Below are positions 17,302 through 26,371 of a DNA stretch of 64,000 bases, one piece after another. The translations under genes and the position numbers were made by a program. The stretch spans positions 1 through 64,000 of the forward strand of contig NZ_VRTS01000003.1 in assembly GCF_008017755.1 (NCBI RefSeq), in the 5' to 3' direction. Origin of the DNA: Alkalisalibacterium limincola (GTDB lineage: Bacteria > Pseudomonadota > Gammaproteobacteria > Xanthomonadales > Xanthomonadaceae). Under the pieces are notes generated by a model, which was given only the letters and a program-made list of their open reading frames with translations, did not search any database and had not been told where the DNA came from. Each line of letters starts with the position of its first letter. Positions within the stretch are counted from its first letter, which is position 1.

Positions 17302-18492
17302 ATGATCAGGACCGTGATGTCGACTGTGCTGCTGGCGGCGGCACTGCTGCCCTGGCGGGTGGAGGCCGATGATCGGCAGGCGCTGCTGGACCGGGCGGAT
17401 GCGCTGGAGAGCGAGGGGCGGGAGGCCGAGGTGCTGGCCCTGCTCGGGCCCTATGCCGGGGAGGACGACACCCGGGTGCTGGGTCGCCTGGCCAGTGCGG
17501 CCTTGCTGGTGGCCACAAACGGGGGCGAGGGCGCGCCAGTGACGGGGGCATCGATCCGGCCCGCCATCGACTACGCCCGCCGCGCGGCGGAGCTGGGTGA
17601 AGCGATCGGCTGGAACCTGCTGTGGGTCATCTACTCCAACGGCATGGGCGTGGAGGTGGATGTGCCGCGGGCCGCGGGCTATCTGCGCGCCGGGGCCGAT
17701 GCCGGGGATCCGGGGGCGCTGCTGAATCTGTTGGGGCAGCTCTACGGCGGCTCGCCCTTCTTCGAGCCGGACGTCGCCGAGGCCTGCGCGGTCTACGACC
17801 GTCTGGTGGCCACCGGAATCGATCTGCCGGATCCGGTTGCGTTCACGCGTGCGGAGATGCGCATCCGGGGCCACTGCGGCCTCGAGGCGGACCCGGATGC
17901 GGGCTTCGCCGAATGGCGCGCCCTGGCCGAGGGCGGCTTTGTCGACGCGCAGCGGCTGGTCGGGCTGGCCCTTGTCCGGGGCTGGTTTTCCGAGCCCGCG
18001 CATGCCGAGGCGATCGAGTGGTTCGAGAAGGCGGCCGCACAGGGCGATGGCGAGGCGATGTGGGAGTTGGGCAGTGTCTACGTGAAGGGCCACGGGGTGG
18101 ATCCCGACCCGGCCCGGGCGGTGCACTGGTTCCAGCAGGGTGCCGATGTGCACCATCCGAATTCCGTCACCTCCCTCGCGGTGATGTATGCCACCGGATC
18201 CGGCGTGGCCCAGGACTTCGCGCGGGCAAAGCGCTTGTACGAGCAGGCAGCGCAGCTGGGCGACACGCACGCGCTGAGGAACCTGGCCGTGATGAACGTG
18301 CTGGGCCAGGGCACACCCCCGGATCCGGTGCAGGGGCGGGTGTACTACCTGCAGCACCTGCACGCGGGGCATGAGCCCCATCCCCCGTTCGAGGCGCTGC
18401 TAGACAACGCGCTCGATCCGGCGGGGCGGGCCGAGTCCGAGCAGCGCTTCCAGGATTGGCTGGTGCTGCAGGACATCCTGGACGCGCAATGA
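17302..18492 (+). CDS. Secreted Sel1-like repeat protein
   Basis: A 396-residue protein with a signal peptide ending near WRVEA. It has several Sel1/TPR-like repeats; the clearest are AIEWFEKAAAQGDGEAMWEL, AVHWFQQGADVHHPNSV and AKRLYEQAAQLGDTHALRNL, each with the AxxxLGxxYxxGxGV pattern, and more divergent copies occur upstream. Sel1 repeats form solenoids that scaffold protein contacts, here in the periplasm. It is probably co-transcribed with the neighbouring secreted proteins; the partner is unknown. Confidence 0.8.
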   Translation: MIRTVMSTVLLAAALLPWRVEADDRQALLDRADALESEGREAEVLALLGPYAGEDDTRVLGRLASAALLVATNGGEGAPVTGASIRPAIDYARRAAELGEAIGWNLLWVIYSNGMGVEVDVPRAAGYLRAGADAGDPGALLNLLGQLYGGSPFFEPDVAEACAVYDRLVATGIDLPDPVAFTRAEMRIRGHCGLEADPDAGFAEWRALAEGGFVDAQRLVGLALVRGWFSEPAHAEAIEWFEKAAAQGDGEAMWELGSVYVKGHGVDPDPARAVHWFQQGADVHHPNSVTSLAVMYATGSGVAQDFARAKRLYEQAAQLGDTHALRNLAVMNVLGQGTPPDPVQGRVYYLQHLHAGHEPHPPFEALLDNALDPAGRAESEQRFQDWLVLQDILDAQ

Positions 18493-18508
18493 CACTAAAG
18501 GAAAGTTA

Positions 18509-20401
18509 ATGAGCGACAGTCGGGGCATGGGGCGGGGCTTTGCGTGGTGCGCGGTGTGCCTGTTGCTGGTGGCCTGCGCAACACCGGGCGGCGCGCGCCT
18601 GACGGCCGAGGGGGAGCTTTCACGCTTCGGCTCCGAGGCGGCCTTTGCAGCCTGGCTGAAGGCAGAGCGGGCGAAGCATCCCGAAGGAATCGCGAGGCGA
18701 GGAACGATCGTGCAAGAGGCGCCCGTGCCCTTGAGCGCGCCGCCGCCTCCGGCACCTTCCCCCGCGGCAGGCGACTCGTCGCTGGATCGGATCGAGGTCA
18801 CTGGCGCACGCCTGGCCAGCCCGGTGGCCGGCGAATCGGTCACGAACGTCCAGGTGGCGGGGGTCGATGAAGGCGGCATCGTCAAGCGGGCCGGCGATTA
18901 CCTGGTGGTGCTGCGCGATGACGTGCTGTACACCGTTCGCCTGCGGCGCGATGGCTCGGAGGTGTTGGAGCTGGCCGACGCCCTTCCCACCGCGTTGGAG
19001 GCCGACGGCAAGGACGTGTGGTACGACGAGATCCTCGTCTCGGGTTCGAACATTGTCCTGATCGGCTTCAACTACGGACAGCGCACGGCGGTGTCGGAGC
19101 TGCTGCTGTTCTCGATCGATGCCGATGGGGCGCTGCAACGTCGCTCGCGCTTCTGGATCGAGACCGAGGACTACTTCGATACCGAAAACTACGGCGCCCG
19201 CCTGGTCGGAAATCACATCCTGATCAGCGCGCAGCTGCCGTTCGCGTGGAACGCGATTCCCGATGCTCTGCGCTGGTCGCGCCGTGACGTTGCGACCCCG
19301 CGGTGGCATGACCTGATCGATCTTGCAGAGGTGCACTTGCCGGTGTTCGCGCTGCGGAGTCCCGAGGTTCACGTGCTGTCGCTGTGTCCGGTGGAGGATC
19401 TACTGCAGGGCATGATGGACTGCCAGACCTTCGGTGTGGTGGGCGACCGGGGTTCGCAGCTTTATGTCTCGCCCTCGTCTGCTTTCCTCGCCCTGGCCCA
19501 TCCCGTTTACGACAAGAAGGGCACCGGGCCCTTGAGCAGCATCTTTCGGGTGCCGTTGCGCGACTTTCAGGCCCCCGGCTTCGCGGTGGTCAACGGCAAG
19601 GTGGACAGCCCGCTGCAGTTCTCCGAGCGAGCGAACAGCCTGTTCGTGGCCACCGCGTCGGCACCCGGCGCGGGTGCCGAGGGCGCCTATGATGTAACCC
19701 GCGTGCCTTTGGATCGGTTCGGCACCGCGATGGCGCAGGACGTTGTGCTGCCGGACTGGCTGGTTGAGCTGCCGTACCACGGCGCCCTGGTCCGGTTCGG
19801 AGAGGATGCGGTGTGGTTTGGGCGCGATGGACGTCACCGCTGGCAGTCCGAACCCGCTTCGCCGGGGCCGATGGTGGTCCAGACGCTGGACGATGCACCG
19901 CCGGCCCGCTTCGAAACCGGCATCTGGCCGCAGTTGCTGCAACCGGTGCCCGGTGGGCTGCTGGTGTTTGGCAGCGATGAGGATGAGGAGGACTTCGTGC
20001 TGGGCTACGCCGCACGCGAGGCCGACGGGGCGCGACTGGTCGACCGCTACATTCCCGGCGGCGTGGAGTTGTCGGAGATGCGCACGCACGCGGTGAACAT
20101 GGCCGGGCAGCGCGACGGCAGTTTGCTGGTCGGGTGGCCGGTGCGCGGGCGCGAGGGCTCGGAATCGGCGTTGATGTTTGCCGCCCTGCAGGGTGGCAGT
20201 CTGGCCGACCGCGGGGTGCTGGACTTCAGCGACATGCCCGAGCTGGCTCGCCAGTCCGTCGCCTGGTACGGCGAGTCGCGGGTGGTGTTCCTCGGCCACC
20301 GGGTGATTGGCCTGAGCGGTGATGCGCTGATAGAGGGGCAGCTGCAGGGTAATCGGGTCGCGCCGCTGCGCCACGCGGTGCTGGAGCGGCCGGGCCGCTA
20401 G
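18509..20401 (+). CDS. Lipoprotein with C-terminal beta-propeller domain
   Basis: A 630-residue protein with a signal sequence and lipobox LVACAT, a Pro-rich linker, then a long propeller. The sequence VAGVDEGGIVKRAGDYLVVL matches the opening of the beta-propeller family (PF09826), where the acidic VDE-IVK block is characteristic. Repeating blades of about 60-70 residues follow. Members are exported and of unknown function, possibly binding or protease-linked. AAGGAAAG lies 15 bases or less from the start. Fourth gene in the exported-protein run. Confidence 0.78.
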   Translation: MSDSRGMGRGFAWCAVCLLLVACATPGGARLTAEGELSRFGSEAAFAAWLKAERAKHPEGIARRGTIVQEAPVPLSAPPPPAPSPAAGDSSLDRIEVTGARLASPVAGESVTNVQVAGVDEGGIVKRAGDYLVVLRDDVLYTVRLRRDGSEVLELADALPTALEADGKDVWYDEILVSGSNIVLIGFNYGQRTAVSELLLFSIDADGALQRRSRFWIETEDYFDTENYGARLVGNHILISAQLPFAWNAIPDALRWSRRDVATPRWHDLIDLAEVHLPVFALRSPEVHVLSLCPVEDLLQGMMDCQTFGVVGDRGSQLYVSPSSAFLALAHPVYDKKGTGPLSSIFRVPLRDFQAPGFAVVNGKVDSPLQFSERANSLFVATASAPGAGAEGAYDVTRVPLDRFGTAMAQDVVLPDWLVELPYHGALVRFGEDAVWFGRDGRHRWQSEPASPGPMVVQTLDDAPPARFETGIWPQLLQPVPGGLLVFGSDEDEEDFVLGYAAREADGARLVDRYIPGGVELSEMRTHAVNMAGQRDGSLLVGWPVRGREGSESALMFAALQGGSLADRGVLDFSDMPELARQSVAWYGESRVVFLGHRVIGLSGDALIEGQLQGNRVAPLRHAVLERPGR

Positions 20402-20413
20402 CGCACCGAAGAC

Positions 20414-20445
20414 CGTTGCGACCCAGCCACGTGCGTGTCGCAACG
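20414..20445 (+). terminator. Hairpin after the beta-propeller gene
   Basis: A perfect nine-base inverted repeat (CGTTGCGAC and GTCGCAACG) with a 14-base loop begins 13 bases after the stop. There is no T tract, so it is a stem-loop that could stabilise the 3' end or act as a weak terminator. Confidence 0.4.
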
Positions 20446-20525
20446 CATCGGCGACGCCCTGCCGCTGCCGGGCTGCCGCACGGCTACACTTGGATGTGGT
20501 CCGGCAAACGGATGGGGGGGCGAGC

Positions 20526-21098
20526 ATGATTTGGATGATCCTGGGGTTGGTAGTGTTCCTTGGTGCGCATTCGGTGCGGGTGGCGGCACCCGCGTGGCGT
20601 CAGCGCATGATCGGGCGCGTGGGTGAGGGCACCTGGAAGGGCGTCTACAGCCTGGTGTCGATCATCGGCTTCGTGCTGATCGTCTGGGGCTACGGGCAGG
20701 CGCGGGCGGCGGGCACCACGCTGGTGTGGGTGCCGCCGGTGGGCATGCGCCACGCCGCCTCGCTGCTGACGCTGGTGGCCTTCGTGCTGCTGGTGGCCAC
20801 CTACATGCCGCGCAACCACATCCGCCGTGCCGTCGGGCATCCGATGATCATCGGCGTGGCGCTGTGGTCGGTCGCGCACCTGCTGGCCAACGGCTGGCTG
20901 CATGCCATCGTGCTGTTCGGCGCGTTCCTGCTGTGGGCGCTGGTCGACTGGGCGTCCGCGGCGCGGCGTGGGCCGGTGGTCGTTGCACCGGCCAGCGCCA
21001 TGATGACCGCGCTGACCGTGGTGGTCGGCGTGGTGGCGTGGCTGGTGTTTGCGATGTGGCTGCATCGAATGTTGATCGGGGTGGCACCTTTTGGTTGA
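20526..21098 (+). CDS. NnrU family membrane protein
   Basis: A 190-residue integral membrane protein with about five to six helices. The start (MIWMILGLVVFLGAHSVRVA) and the segment YMPRNHIRRAVGHPMIIGVALWSVAHLLANG match the NnrU/MAPEG-like family, including the conserved His in GAHS and the RxxRHP/VGHP loop. NnrU was first linked to denitrification, but most homologues, as here, are not near nitrogen genes, so the role is open. Confidence 0.82.
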   Translation: MIWMILGLVVFLGAHSVRVAAPAWRQRMIGRVGEGTWKGVYSLVSIIGFVLIVWGYGQARAAGTTLVWVPPVGMRHAASLLTLVAFVLLVATYMPRNHIRRAVGHPMIIGVALWSVAHLLANGWLHAIVLFGAFLLWALVDWASAARRGPVVVAPASAMMTALTVVVGVVAWLVFAMWLHRMLIGVAPFG

Positions 21099-21119
21099 TC
21101 CAGCAGTTCTTCAGGGGGA

Positions 21120-21905
21120 ATGAGGATGATGATGTCGGGAGCATCCGGGCGTGGCCCCGGAGGTTGGGCAGTGCTTGGTCGGGGGCTGGTGCTGTGTGTC
21201 GGTCTGGTGCTTGTGGTCGGCTGCATGCCCGCCCGGAACCTGACATTGGCGGACGTTCCACCGCCCGCCAGGCAGTTCGTGACCGATGCCACTCAACCGG
21301 ATGCCTATCCGGGGTTTGGCGCCGCGGAAGGCAACATCTACAGCTGCCGCTATGGCATTTCCCTGCAGAAGACCGAGGAGTTCAGTCCGCCCAAGGCACG
21401 CATGTTCGAGGCGCTGCTGGCCGCAGCCTGGCCGGAAGTCGAGTCGCGCGAGGTGGTGTTGCATCGCTTCGACATCTACGACAACAAGCGCTTGAGGCTG
21501 TTGTCCAACGCGGGCAACTTCATGGGCGGAGCCATCGGTGCCGCCGTCTCTTCCTCCGCAAGGCGGGCCACCGGAGATCGCGTGTTCACTGACCGCCTGG
21601 TGGTTCACGTCGACCCGGATCCGTCCTACGTGCCCGACGACGAAAACCCGATCGGGTGCAATGGTCGCGGCGAGGGGGAGTACTTCGCATCCGAGATCAG
21701 CGCCGGGCACAGCGTGATGGTGACGTGGCTGCGCTTCGACGTGGACGGCACGCCGTATCACCTGCGCACCTTCTATCCCTATCAGGAGATCACGCTCGAT
21801 GCGCTGGAGCATGCCAAGCGCGAAGCGGTGCGCCTGAGCGTGGCCGCCGCCGTCGACCTGGCGCGCGATGGTGCGGTCGCAGGGGCGCAGGAGGCGGGCT
21901 TGTAG
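21120..21905 (+). CDS. Putative lipoprotein of unknown function
   Basis: A 261-residue protein with a long N-terminus, a hydrophobic core (GLVLCVGLVLVVGC) and a lipobox VVGC. The mature part includes NIYSCRYGISLQK, a Gly-rich helix FMGGAIGAAVSSSARRA that could associate with membrane, and an alternating strand region. No family recognised. It lies 21 bases after the NnrU gene on the same strand and may be co-transcribed. Confidence 0.55.
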   Translation: MRMMMSGASGRGPGGWAVLGRGLVLCVGLVLVVGCMPARNLTLADVPPPARQFVTDATQPDAYPGFGAAEGNIYSCRYGISLQKTEEFSPPKARMFEALLAAAWPEVESREVVLHRFDIYDNKRLRLLSNAGNFMGGAIGAAVSSSARRATGDRVFTDRLVVHVDPDPSYVPDDENPIGCNGRGEGEYFASEISAGHSVMVTWLRFDVDGTPYHLRTFYPYQEITLDALEHAKREAVRLSVAAAVDLARDGAVAGAQEAGL

Positions 21906-22121
21906 CCGGGTCCGGGGTTTCAGGGTTTGGTGTGGTCGATATTCTCAGCGAGAGTGAGGATGACCGTCGTGGGGTGACCGACCATGAAAAATCCACCTAC
22001 GGCGGCGTAGAGAAGGTGGAGGATGGCCGGGAGTGGGTGCGCCTGCGGAGGGGCCTGCTGTGGAACACGCCGGTCGAATGAGGGGCCGTGTTGTCCCGCT
22101 CGACGTAGCGAGGAGCTTCGC

Positions 22122-23957
22122 TCAGCGCCGGAACCAGCTGCGCAGTCTTGCCAGCAGCAACTCCACGTCGGTCAGTTCGGCCCGCTCGGTCCGCACCCGG
22201 ACCGCTTCGGCGGGCACGTCGGTGCTGATGTCGTGCACGCCCAGGTCCATGTAGCGCGCCATCAGTACCGGGTCGTTGACGGTCCACACCTGCAGTAGGT
22301 ACCCGCGGCGGCGTGCGTCGGCCACCACCGAGGCGTCTACCCGCACGTGGTTGAGGCCCAGCATGTCGAAGTCGGTGCGGCGTGCGGTGCCCGGCAAGGC
22401 GGCATTGGCGAACAGGGCCAGTCGCGCCTGCGGAGCCACCACGCGTGCCGCGCGCACCAGGTCGGGCGACAGCGAGGCGAGGATGACGGCGTCCCAGTGG
22501 CCGCCGTCCTCGATGACCGCCACGGTGGCGTCGAGCAGGGCCTGGGCATTGCCGGGGTCGGGCTTGAGCTCCACCAGCGCCTGCGCGCGTCCGTCGAGGA
22601 AGTCGAGCGCCTCGGCCAGCGTGGGGATGCGCTCACCCGAGAACACGGGATCGAACCAGCTGCCCACGTCGATGTCGCGCATGTCCGACAGGGGTGTATC
22701 CACGACGGCCCGCGAATCGCCTGCCATGCGCCGGAAATCGCTGTCGTGGAACACGATCACGGCGCCATCGGCGCTGAGCCGCACGTCGAACTCGATCGCA
22801 TCCGCGCCGGCGTCGAGGGCGGCCTCGAAGGCGGCCAGCGTGTTTTCCGGGGCCACGGCCGATGCGCCGCGGTGGGCGGTCACGGTCACCTCGCGGCCCA
22901 GGTTCATGCTGACCACGGCGAACGTCGCCTGCACCAGCGCCACGACCAGAACGACCGCCTCGGCGCCGCCGACGAAACGTCCCGGGCGGGGCGGCACCGC
23001 GTCCGCGTCTTGGACACCAATGACACCCCCGAGCCGGTGGAACAGCGCACGCACCAGCAGCGCGTTCGCCGTGGTGCCGAGGAACAGCACACCCAGCACC
23101 GTGGCGGCGTAGAGGGTGAGGTAGCCCACCATTCCGGCGCTCACCAGCCAGCGATTCGCCGGGATCTGGTCCAGCAGTGGGGTGGCCGCGCGGTCGTACC
23201 CCAGCGTCACCAGCACCGGCAGGGCGGCGATGGCCAGCGCGACACCCACCACCAGCAGTGCGATGCGCAGGTGCCGGCCACGCGTGAGGGCGCGGCTGCG
23301 GGTAAGCGCCGCCACCGGGGACAGGCCCTCCAGCACCAGCGCGGGCGTGGCCAGCAGCCAGCGGAAGTAGAGCGTGGCGTGCAGGAACAGGCCGGCTGCC
23401 AGAACCGGCAGGAAGCCGCCGAGGAACCACCACAGCGCGGCGGGTTGCACGGTGATGACGTAGTAGGGGTCGAGGTTTCCAAGCAGCAGCCAGTACAGCC
23501 CGATGCCGACCACCAGCCAGGGCAGCGCCAGCACCGCATGCGCCAGCACCTGGCAGCCCGTCAGCGCGGCCAGCGGCGCCGCGCGCCGGAGCATGCCGCG
23601 CAATGCCGCCGCGGCGATGCGGTAGCGGCAGCCGTGGCTGGCCGACACCAGCAGCATGCCGGCCTGTTGCAGCATGACCGCGAACAGCGCGAGCGCACCG
23701 GCCAGCATCAGCCAGCCGAGCGCCAGCACGATGTCGATCAGACCGTCGAACTCGCCGGCGAGCGGGCGCTCGATCCAGTGCAGCAGCGCGGCGAGCGACC
23801 AGGTGCTCAGTGGGGCGGCGGCAACCACCGCGAAGGCAGTGAACAGCAGGTACCAGGCGAGCATCGGGCGCAGGTGGCGGCGGAGGTCCTGCCGCATGTC
23901 CTGGATGAGGATGCCGCGCAGCAGCTGGCGGTCGTCCGGGATCGTCGGGCGTTCCAT
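22122..23957 (-). CDS. Glycerophosphodiester phosphodiesterase with N-terminal membrane domain
   Basis: About 611 residues. The first 350 or so contain six to eight membrane helices of the GPDPase_memb type. The C-terminal 240 are a catalytic GDPD barrel: TAHRGASAVAPENT, EFDVRLSADG and VFHDSDF hold the His, Glu/Asp and metal residues. The enzyme releases an alcohol and glycerol 3-phosphate from glycerophosphodiesters, with the barrel probably outside the inner membrane. Two in-frame ATGs are possible (24005 or 23957). A TACAAT box at 24012-24017 on this strand favours the inner start, since the outer one would coincide with the transcript start. Confidence 0.88.
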   Translation of the reverse strand: MERPTIPDDRQLLRGILIQDMRQDLRRHLRPMLAWYLLFTAFAVVAAAPLSTWSLAALLHWIERPLAGEFDGLIDIVLALGWLMLAGALALFAVMLQQAGMLLVSASHGCRYRIAAAALRGMLRRAAPLAALTGCQVLAHAVLALPWLVVGIGLYWLLLGNLDPYYVITVQPAALWWFLGGFLPVLAAGLFLHATLYFRWLLATPALVLEGLSPVAALTRSRALTRGRHLRIALLVVGVALAIAALPVLVTLGYDRAATPLLDQIPANRWLVSAGMVGYLTLYAATVLGVLFLGTTANALLVRALFHRLGGVIGVQDADAVPPRPGRFVGGAEAVVLVVALVQATFAVVSMNLGREVTVTAHRGASAVAPENTLAAFEAALDAGADAIEFDVRLSADGAVIVFHDSDFRRMAGDSRAVVDTPLSDMRDIDVGSWFDPVFSGERIPTLAEALDFLDGRAQALVELKPDPGNAQALLDATVAVIEDGGHWDAVILASLSPDLVRAARVVAPQARLALFANAALPGTARRTDFDMLGLNHVRVDASVVADARRRGYLLQVWTVNDPVLMARYMDLGVHDISTDVPAEAVRVRTERAELTDVELLLARLRSWFRR

Positions 23958-24209
23958 CCCATCTAGTGATCCGCTTTCGATGTGCCCGCCTGGCTCGTTG
24001 TGCATCGGGCGATTGTAGACAGTGGCGGACAGGGCATCGAACTGGCGATCAACACGCTGTTCATCGCACCCGGGTAGGGGGCCCGCGCGTCGAGGAACCG
24101 GGCCCCAGCTCGAGGATTGCGGCCAATGATTCCGAGGGGGAAGTGGTTGGGCTATAGTCCCGCCGGGGGCGCCCACCGGCGCAGCAGAAAGCATCTCAGG
24201 GGACTTCAG

Positions 24210-24802
24210 ATGGAAATCTCGCAGCGGCGCAATGCGAACCGCATTCGCTTCACGTTTGGCGAAGCAAGTCTGCAGTATCAGCAGCAGGATGGTTCCGGAA
24301 GCCGAAGCTTCAGTGTCGATTACGTGGACATTTCCCGTGACCGGCAGACGCTGGTCGAGCGCAACGACTGGTTGCGCAACGTGGGCCTGCTCTGGCTGGC
24401 GATCGGCGCGGTGATGACGGCAATCAACTGGATCGGTGGCAACTGGGGAATGCCGAACTTCTGGATCTTCATCGGCGCCGGTTGCTACGCCTTCTACCAT
24501 TTCCGAAGCACGCCATTCACCATCCTGCCCACCCCGAAGGCAACCTGCTGGTGATCGACGATGCGAGTGGCGCGAAGGTTCTCGATGAGATCGCCACGCG
24601 ACGCGCGGCCGCCTACCGGGCGGAGTACGACTTCTTTCCCGATGGTGAATCCCCGGATGATTCTCGCCGCCGGTTCAAGTGGCTGCATCAGGAGGAAGCG
24701 CTGACCGATGAGCAGCTGCAGGGGCGGTTGGCCCAGGTGGATGCGATGGAGGTTGCTCCGACCGCGCTCGAACCCGCAGCCGCCAGGCCACTGCTCAACT
24801 GA
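24210..24802 (+). CDS. Small membrane protein of unknown function (frameshifted)
   Basis: The ATG at 24210 (MEISQRRNANRIRF) has CAGGGGAC upstream. Two membrane helices (NVGLLWLAIGAVMTAI and FWIFIGAGCYAFYHF) are followed by a break at about 24532-24536, where the first frame ends as PTPKATCW. Restoring one base in the CCCCG run gives LPTPEGNLLVIDDASGAKVL and a soluble tail to 24802, about 197 residues in all. The tail reads DEIATRRAAAYRAEYDF and KWLHQEEALTDEQL. No family recognised. Confidence 0.6.
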
Positions 24803-24867
24803 ACCGACTTCGGGATCCAGGGGCGCGCCGGCTCAAGTCCGGTGCGCGTGCGGCGCCGATCAGGCGA

Positions 24868-25461
24868 CTACCGCTGGTCCAGCTCGTGATGGATCAGCAC
24901 CACGCATTGCGACGCGAACAGCATCGTCCTGCCCAGCGTGATGCGCTTCGCGCCCAGGCGGTCGAGGCTGTTGAAGGTCTTCTTCGGCATCGGAATGTGG
25001 TCGGTGAGCAGGAAGCAGGGGTTGCCCTGGAACATCTGCTCACGCATCGGCGTGCCTTTCGGGTCCATCACGAACAGCTCATGGCCCTCGGCCAGTTGCT
25101 TCACCAGCGCCTCGAAGCTCTGCGTGTGCACGGTGACGCCTGATTCCACCGGTCGCGTCTCGTCCTTGCCCATGCCCCGGGACGCATCCAGCGCCCGGGC
25201 GACCTTGCCCAGCAGCGCCCGCTCGTTGAAGCCGCCGATGTCATGCATGGCGTTGGCCTCGAAGCGGATCGTGCGCGAGTAGTCCTGCGTGCTTTCCAGC
25301 ACAAGGTAGACCACCACGTCGGGGCGGTGCGACTGGGCCACGAAGATCGCGTTCATCAGCGTGTGCGCCAGGATCTCCGTATGCGCCTGGGTGCCCACGC
25401 CGGCCAGCAGGTTGGCGCTGTCGGTGGGCGCGGCGCGCGCCCTCAGTACGAAGGTGCGCAT
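24868..25461 (-). CDS. trmY: TrmY-family SPOUT methyltransferase
   Basis: A 197-residue SPOUT protein of the DUF358/TrmY family. The opening RTFVLRARAAPT, the central SRTIRFEANAMHDIGGFNER, and the C-terminal knot segment FLLTDHIPMP...LGAKRITLGRTMLFASQCVVLIHHELD match the family. Archaeal TrmY methylates pseudouridine 54 of tRNA on N1; the bacterial target is less certain. It follows the RIO kinase gene by four bases, so the two are almost certainly one transcript. Confidence 0.85.
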   Translation of the reverse strand: MRTFVLRARAAPTDSANLLAGVGTQAHTEILAHTLMNAIFVAQSHRPDVVVYLVLESTQDYSRTIRFEANAMHDIGGFNERALLGKVARALDASRGMGKDETRPVESGVTVHTQSFEALVKQLAEGHELFVMDPKGTPMREQMFQGNPCFLLTDHIPMPKKTFNSLDRLGAKRITLGRTMLFASQCVVLIHHELDQR

Positions 25462-25465
25462 CGGC

Positions 25466-26323
25466 TCAATCCTCGTCGTCCTGCGCCTCGCGCCCCTGCT
25501 GGCGGATCAGCGCCACCTGGCGCGCGTCCTCGATCGCGTCGCGCACGCCGTCCAGGTCGACGGTGTGCTCATCGAAGGTGAACTCACCGGTCAGCGGCGT
25601 GTCGGGTTGCAACTGGCCGGCCTCGAAGATCGCCCACATCTCCTCGCCGTACCAGGTGTCCAGCAACTCCGGCGCCCAGCGGCCAAGCGTGGCGGTGAGG
25701 TTGTTGACGTCGCGCAGCAGCATGGTGCGCGCGGCGTTGTTGCCGGCGGCGCTGACCACCTGCGGAAAGTCGATGACCACCGGGCCCTCGGGGCCCACCA
25801 GCACGTTGTAGGCGGACAGGTCGCCGTGGATCAGGCCGCAGCACAGCATCCGCACCACCTCGCGCACCAGGATGGCGTGGAACTCGCGCGCCTTCTCCGG
25901 CGTCAGTTCCACCTCGGCCAGGCGCGGGGCGGCGAAATCGTTCGCATCGGTGATCAACTCCATCACCAGCACGCCGTGCAGGAAGCTGTAGGGCTCCGGC
26001 ACGCGAACGCCGGCGGCACGCAGCTGGAACAGCGCGTCGACCTCGGCGTTCTTCCACTCGTCCTCCTGCTGCTTGCGGCCGTAGCGACTGCCGGACGCCA
26101 CGGCGCGGGTCTCGCGGCTGCCGCGTGACTTGCGGCCTTCCTGGTACTGCACGCGCTTCTGGAAGCTGCGGTGCCCCATGTCCTTGAACACCTTGGCGCA
26201 GCGCACCTCGTTGCCGGCGCGCACCACGTACACGGCCGCTTCCTTGCCGCTCTTGAGCGGTCGCAGCACTTCGTCGATGACGCCTTCTTCGATCAGCGCC
26301 TGCAGGCTTGGTGGAGTCTTCAC
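25466..26323 (-). CDS. RIO-family atypical serine kinase
   Basis: A 285-residue bacterial RIO kinase. It shows the ATP-binding start KSGKEAAVYVV, Lys44 in CAKVFK, the RIO-specific insert KSRGSRETRAVASGSRYGRK, the catalytic loop HGDLSAYN (Asp168) and metal motif VVIDFPQ (Asp185). RIO enzymes act as kinases or ATPases; in archaea and eukaryotes they mature the small ribosomal subunit, but the bacterial role is not settled. It lies downstream of the two-component pair and immediately upstream of trmY. Confidence 0.92.
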   Translation of the reverse strand: MKTPPSLQALIEEGVIDEVLRPLKSGKEAAVYVVRAGNEVRCAKVFKDMGHRSFQKRVQYQEGRKSRGSRETRAVASGSRYGRKQQEDEWKNAEVDALFQLRAAGVRVPEPYSFLHGVLVMELITDANDFAAPRLAEVELTPEKAREFHAILVREVVRMLCCGLIHGDLSAYNVLVGPEGPVVIDFPQVVSAAGNNAARTMLLRDVNNLTATLGRWAPELLDTWYGEEMWAIFEAGQLQPDTPLTGEFTFDEHTVDLDGVRDAIEDARQVALIRQQGREAQDDED

Positions 26324-26371
26324 GGGGTCCCGGGGATGGGTCGCGCGGCGGAACGGCGCGACGGGGGCGCA

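Noticed and set aside
22347-23966. Long plus-strand open frame across the GDPD gene
   Set aside because: It is the antisense shadow of the phosphodiesterase; the translated product is Gln/His/Arg-rich without a fold, and the GDPD motifs are on the minus strand.
2350-24017. TACAATCG motif seen before icmF, after icmF and before the GDPD gene as a shared regulatory element
   Set aside because: Three copies of an eight-base string with different settings can arise by chance, and one lies downstream of a gene rather than in a promoter.
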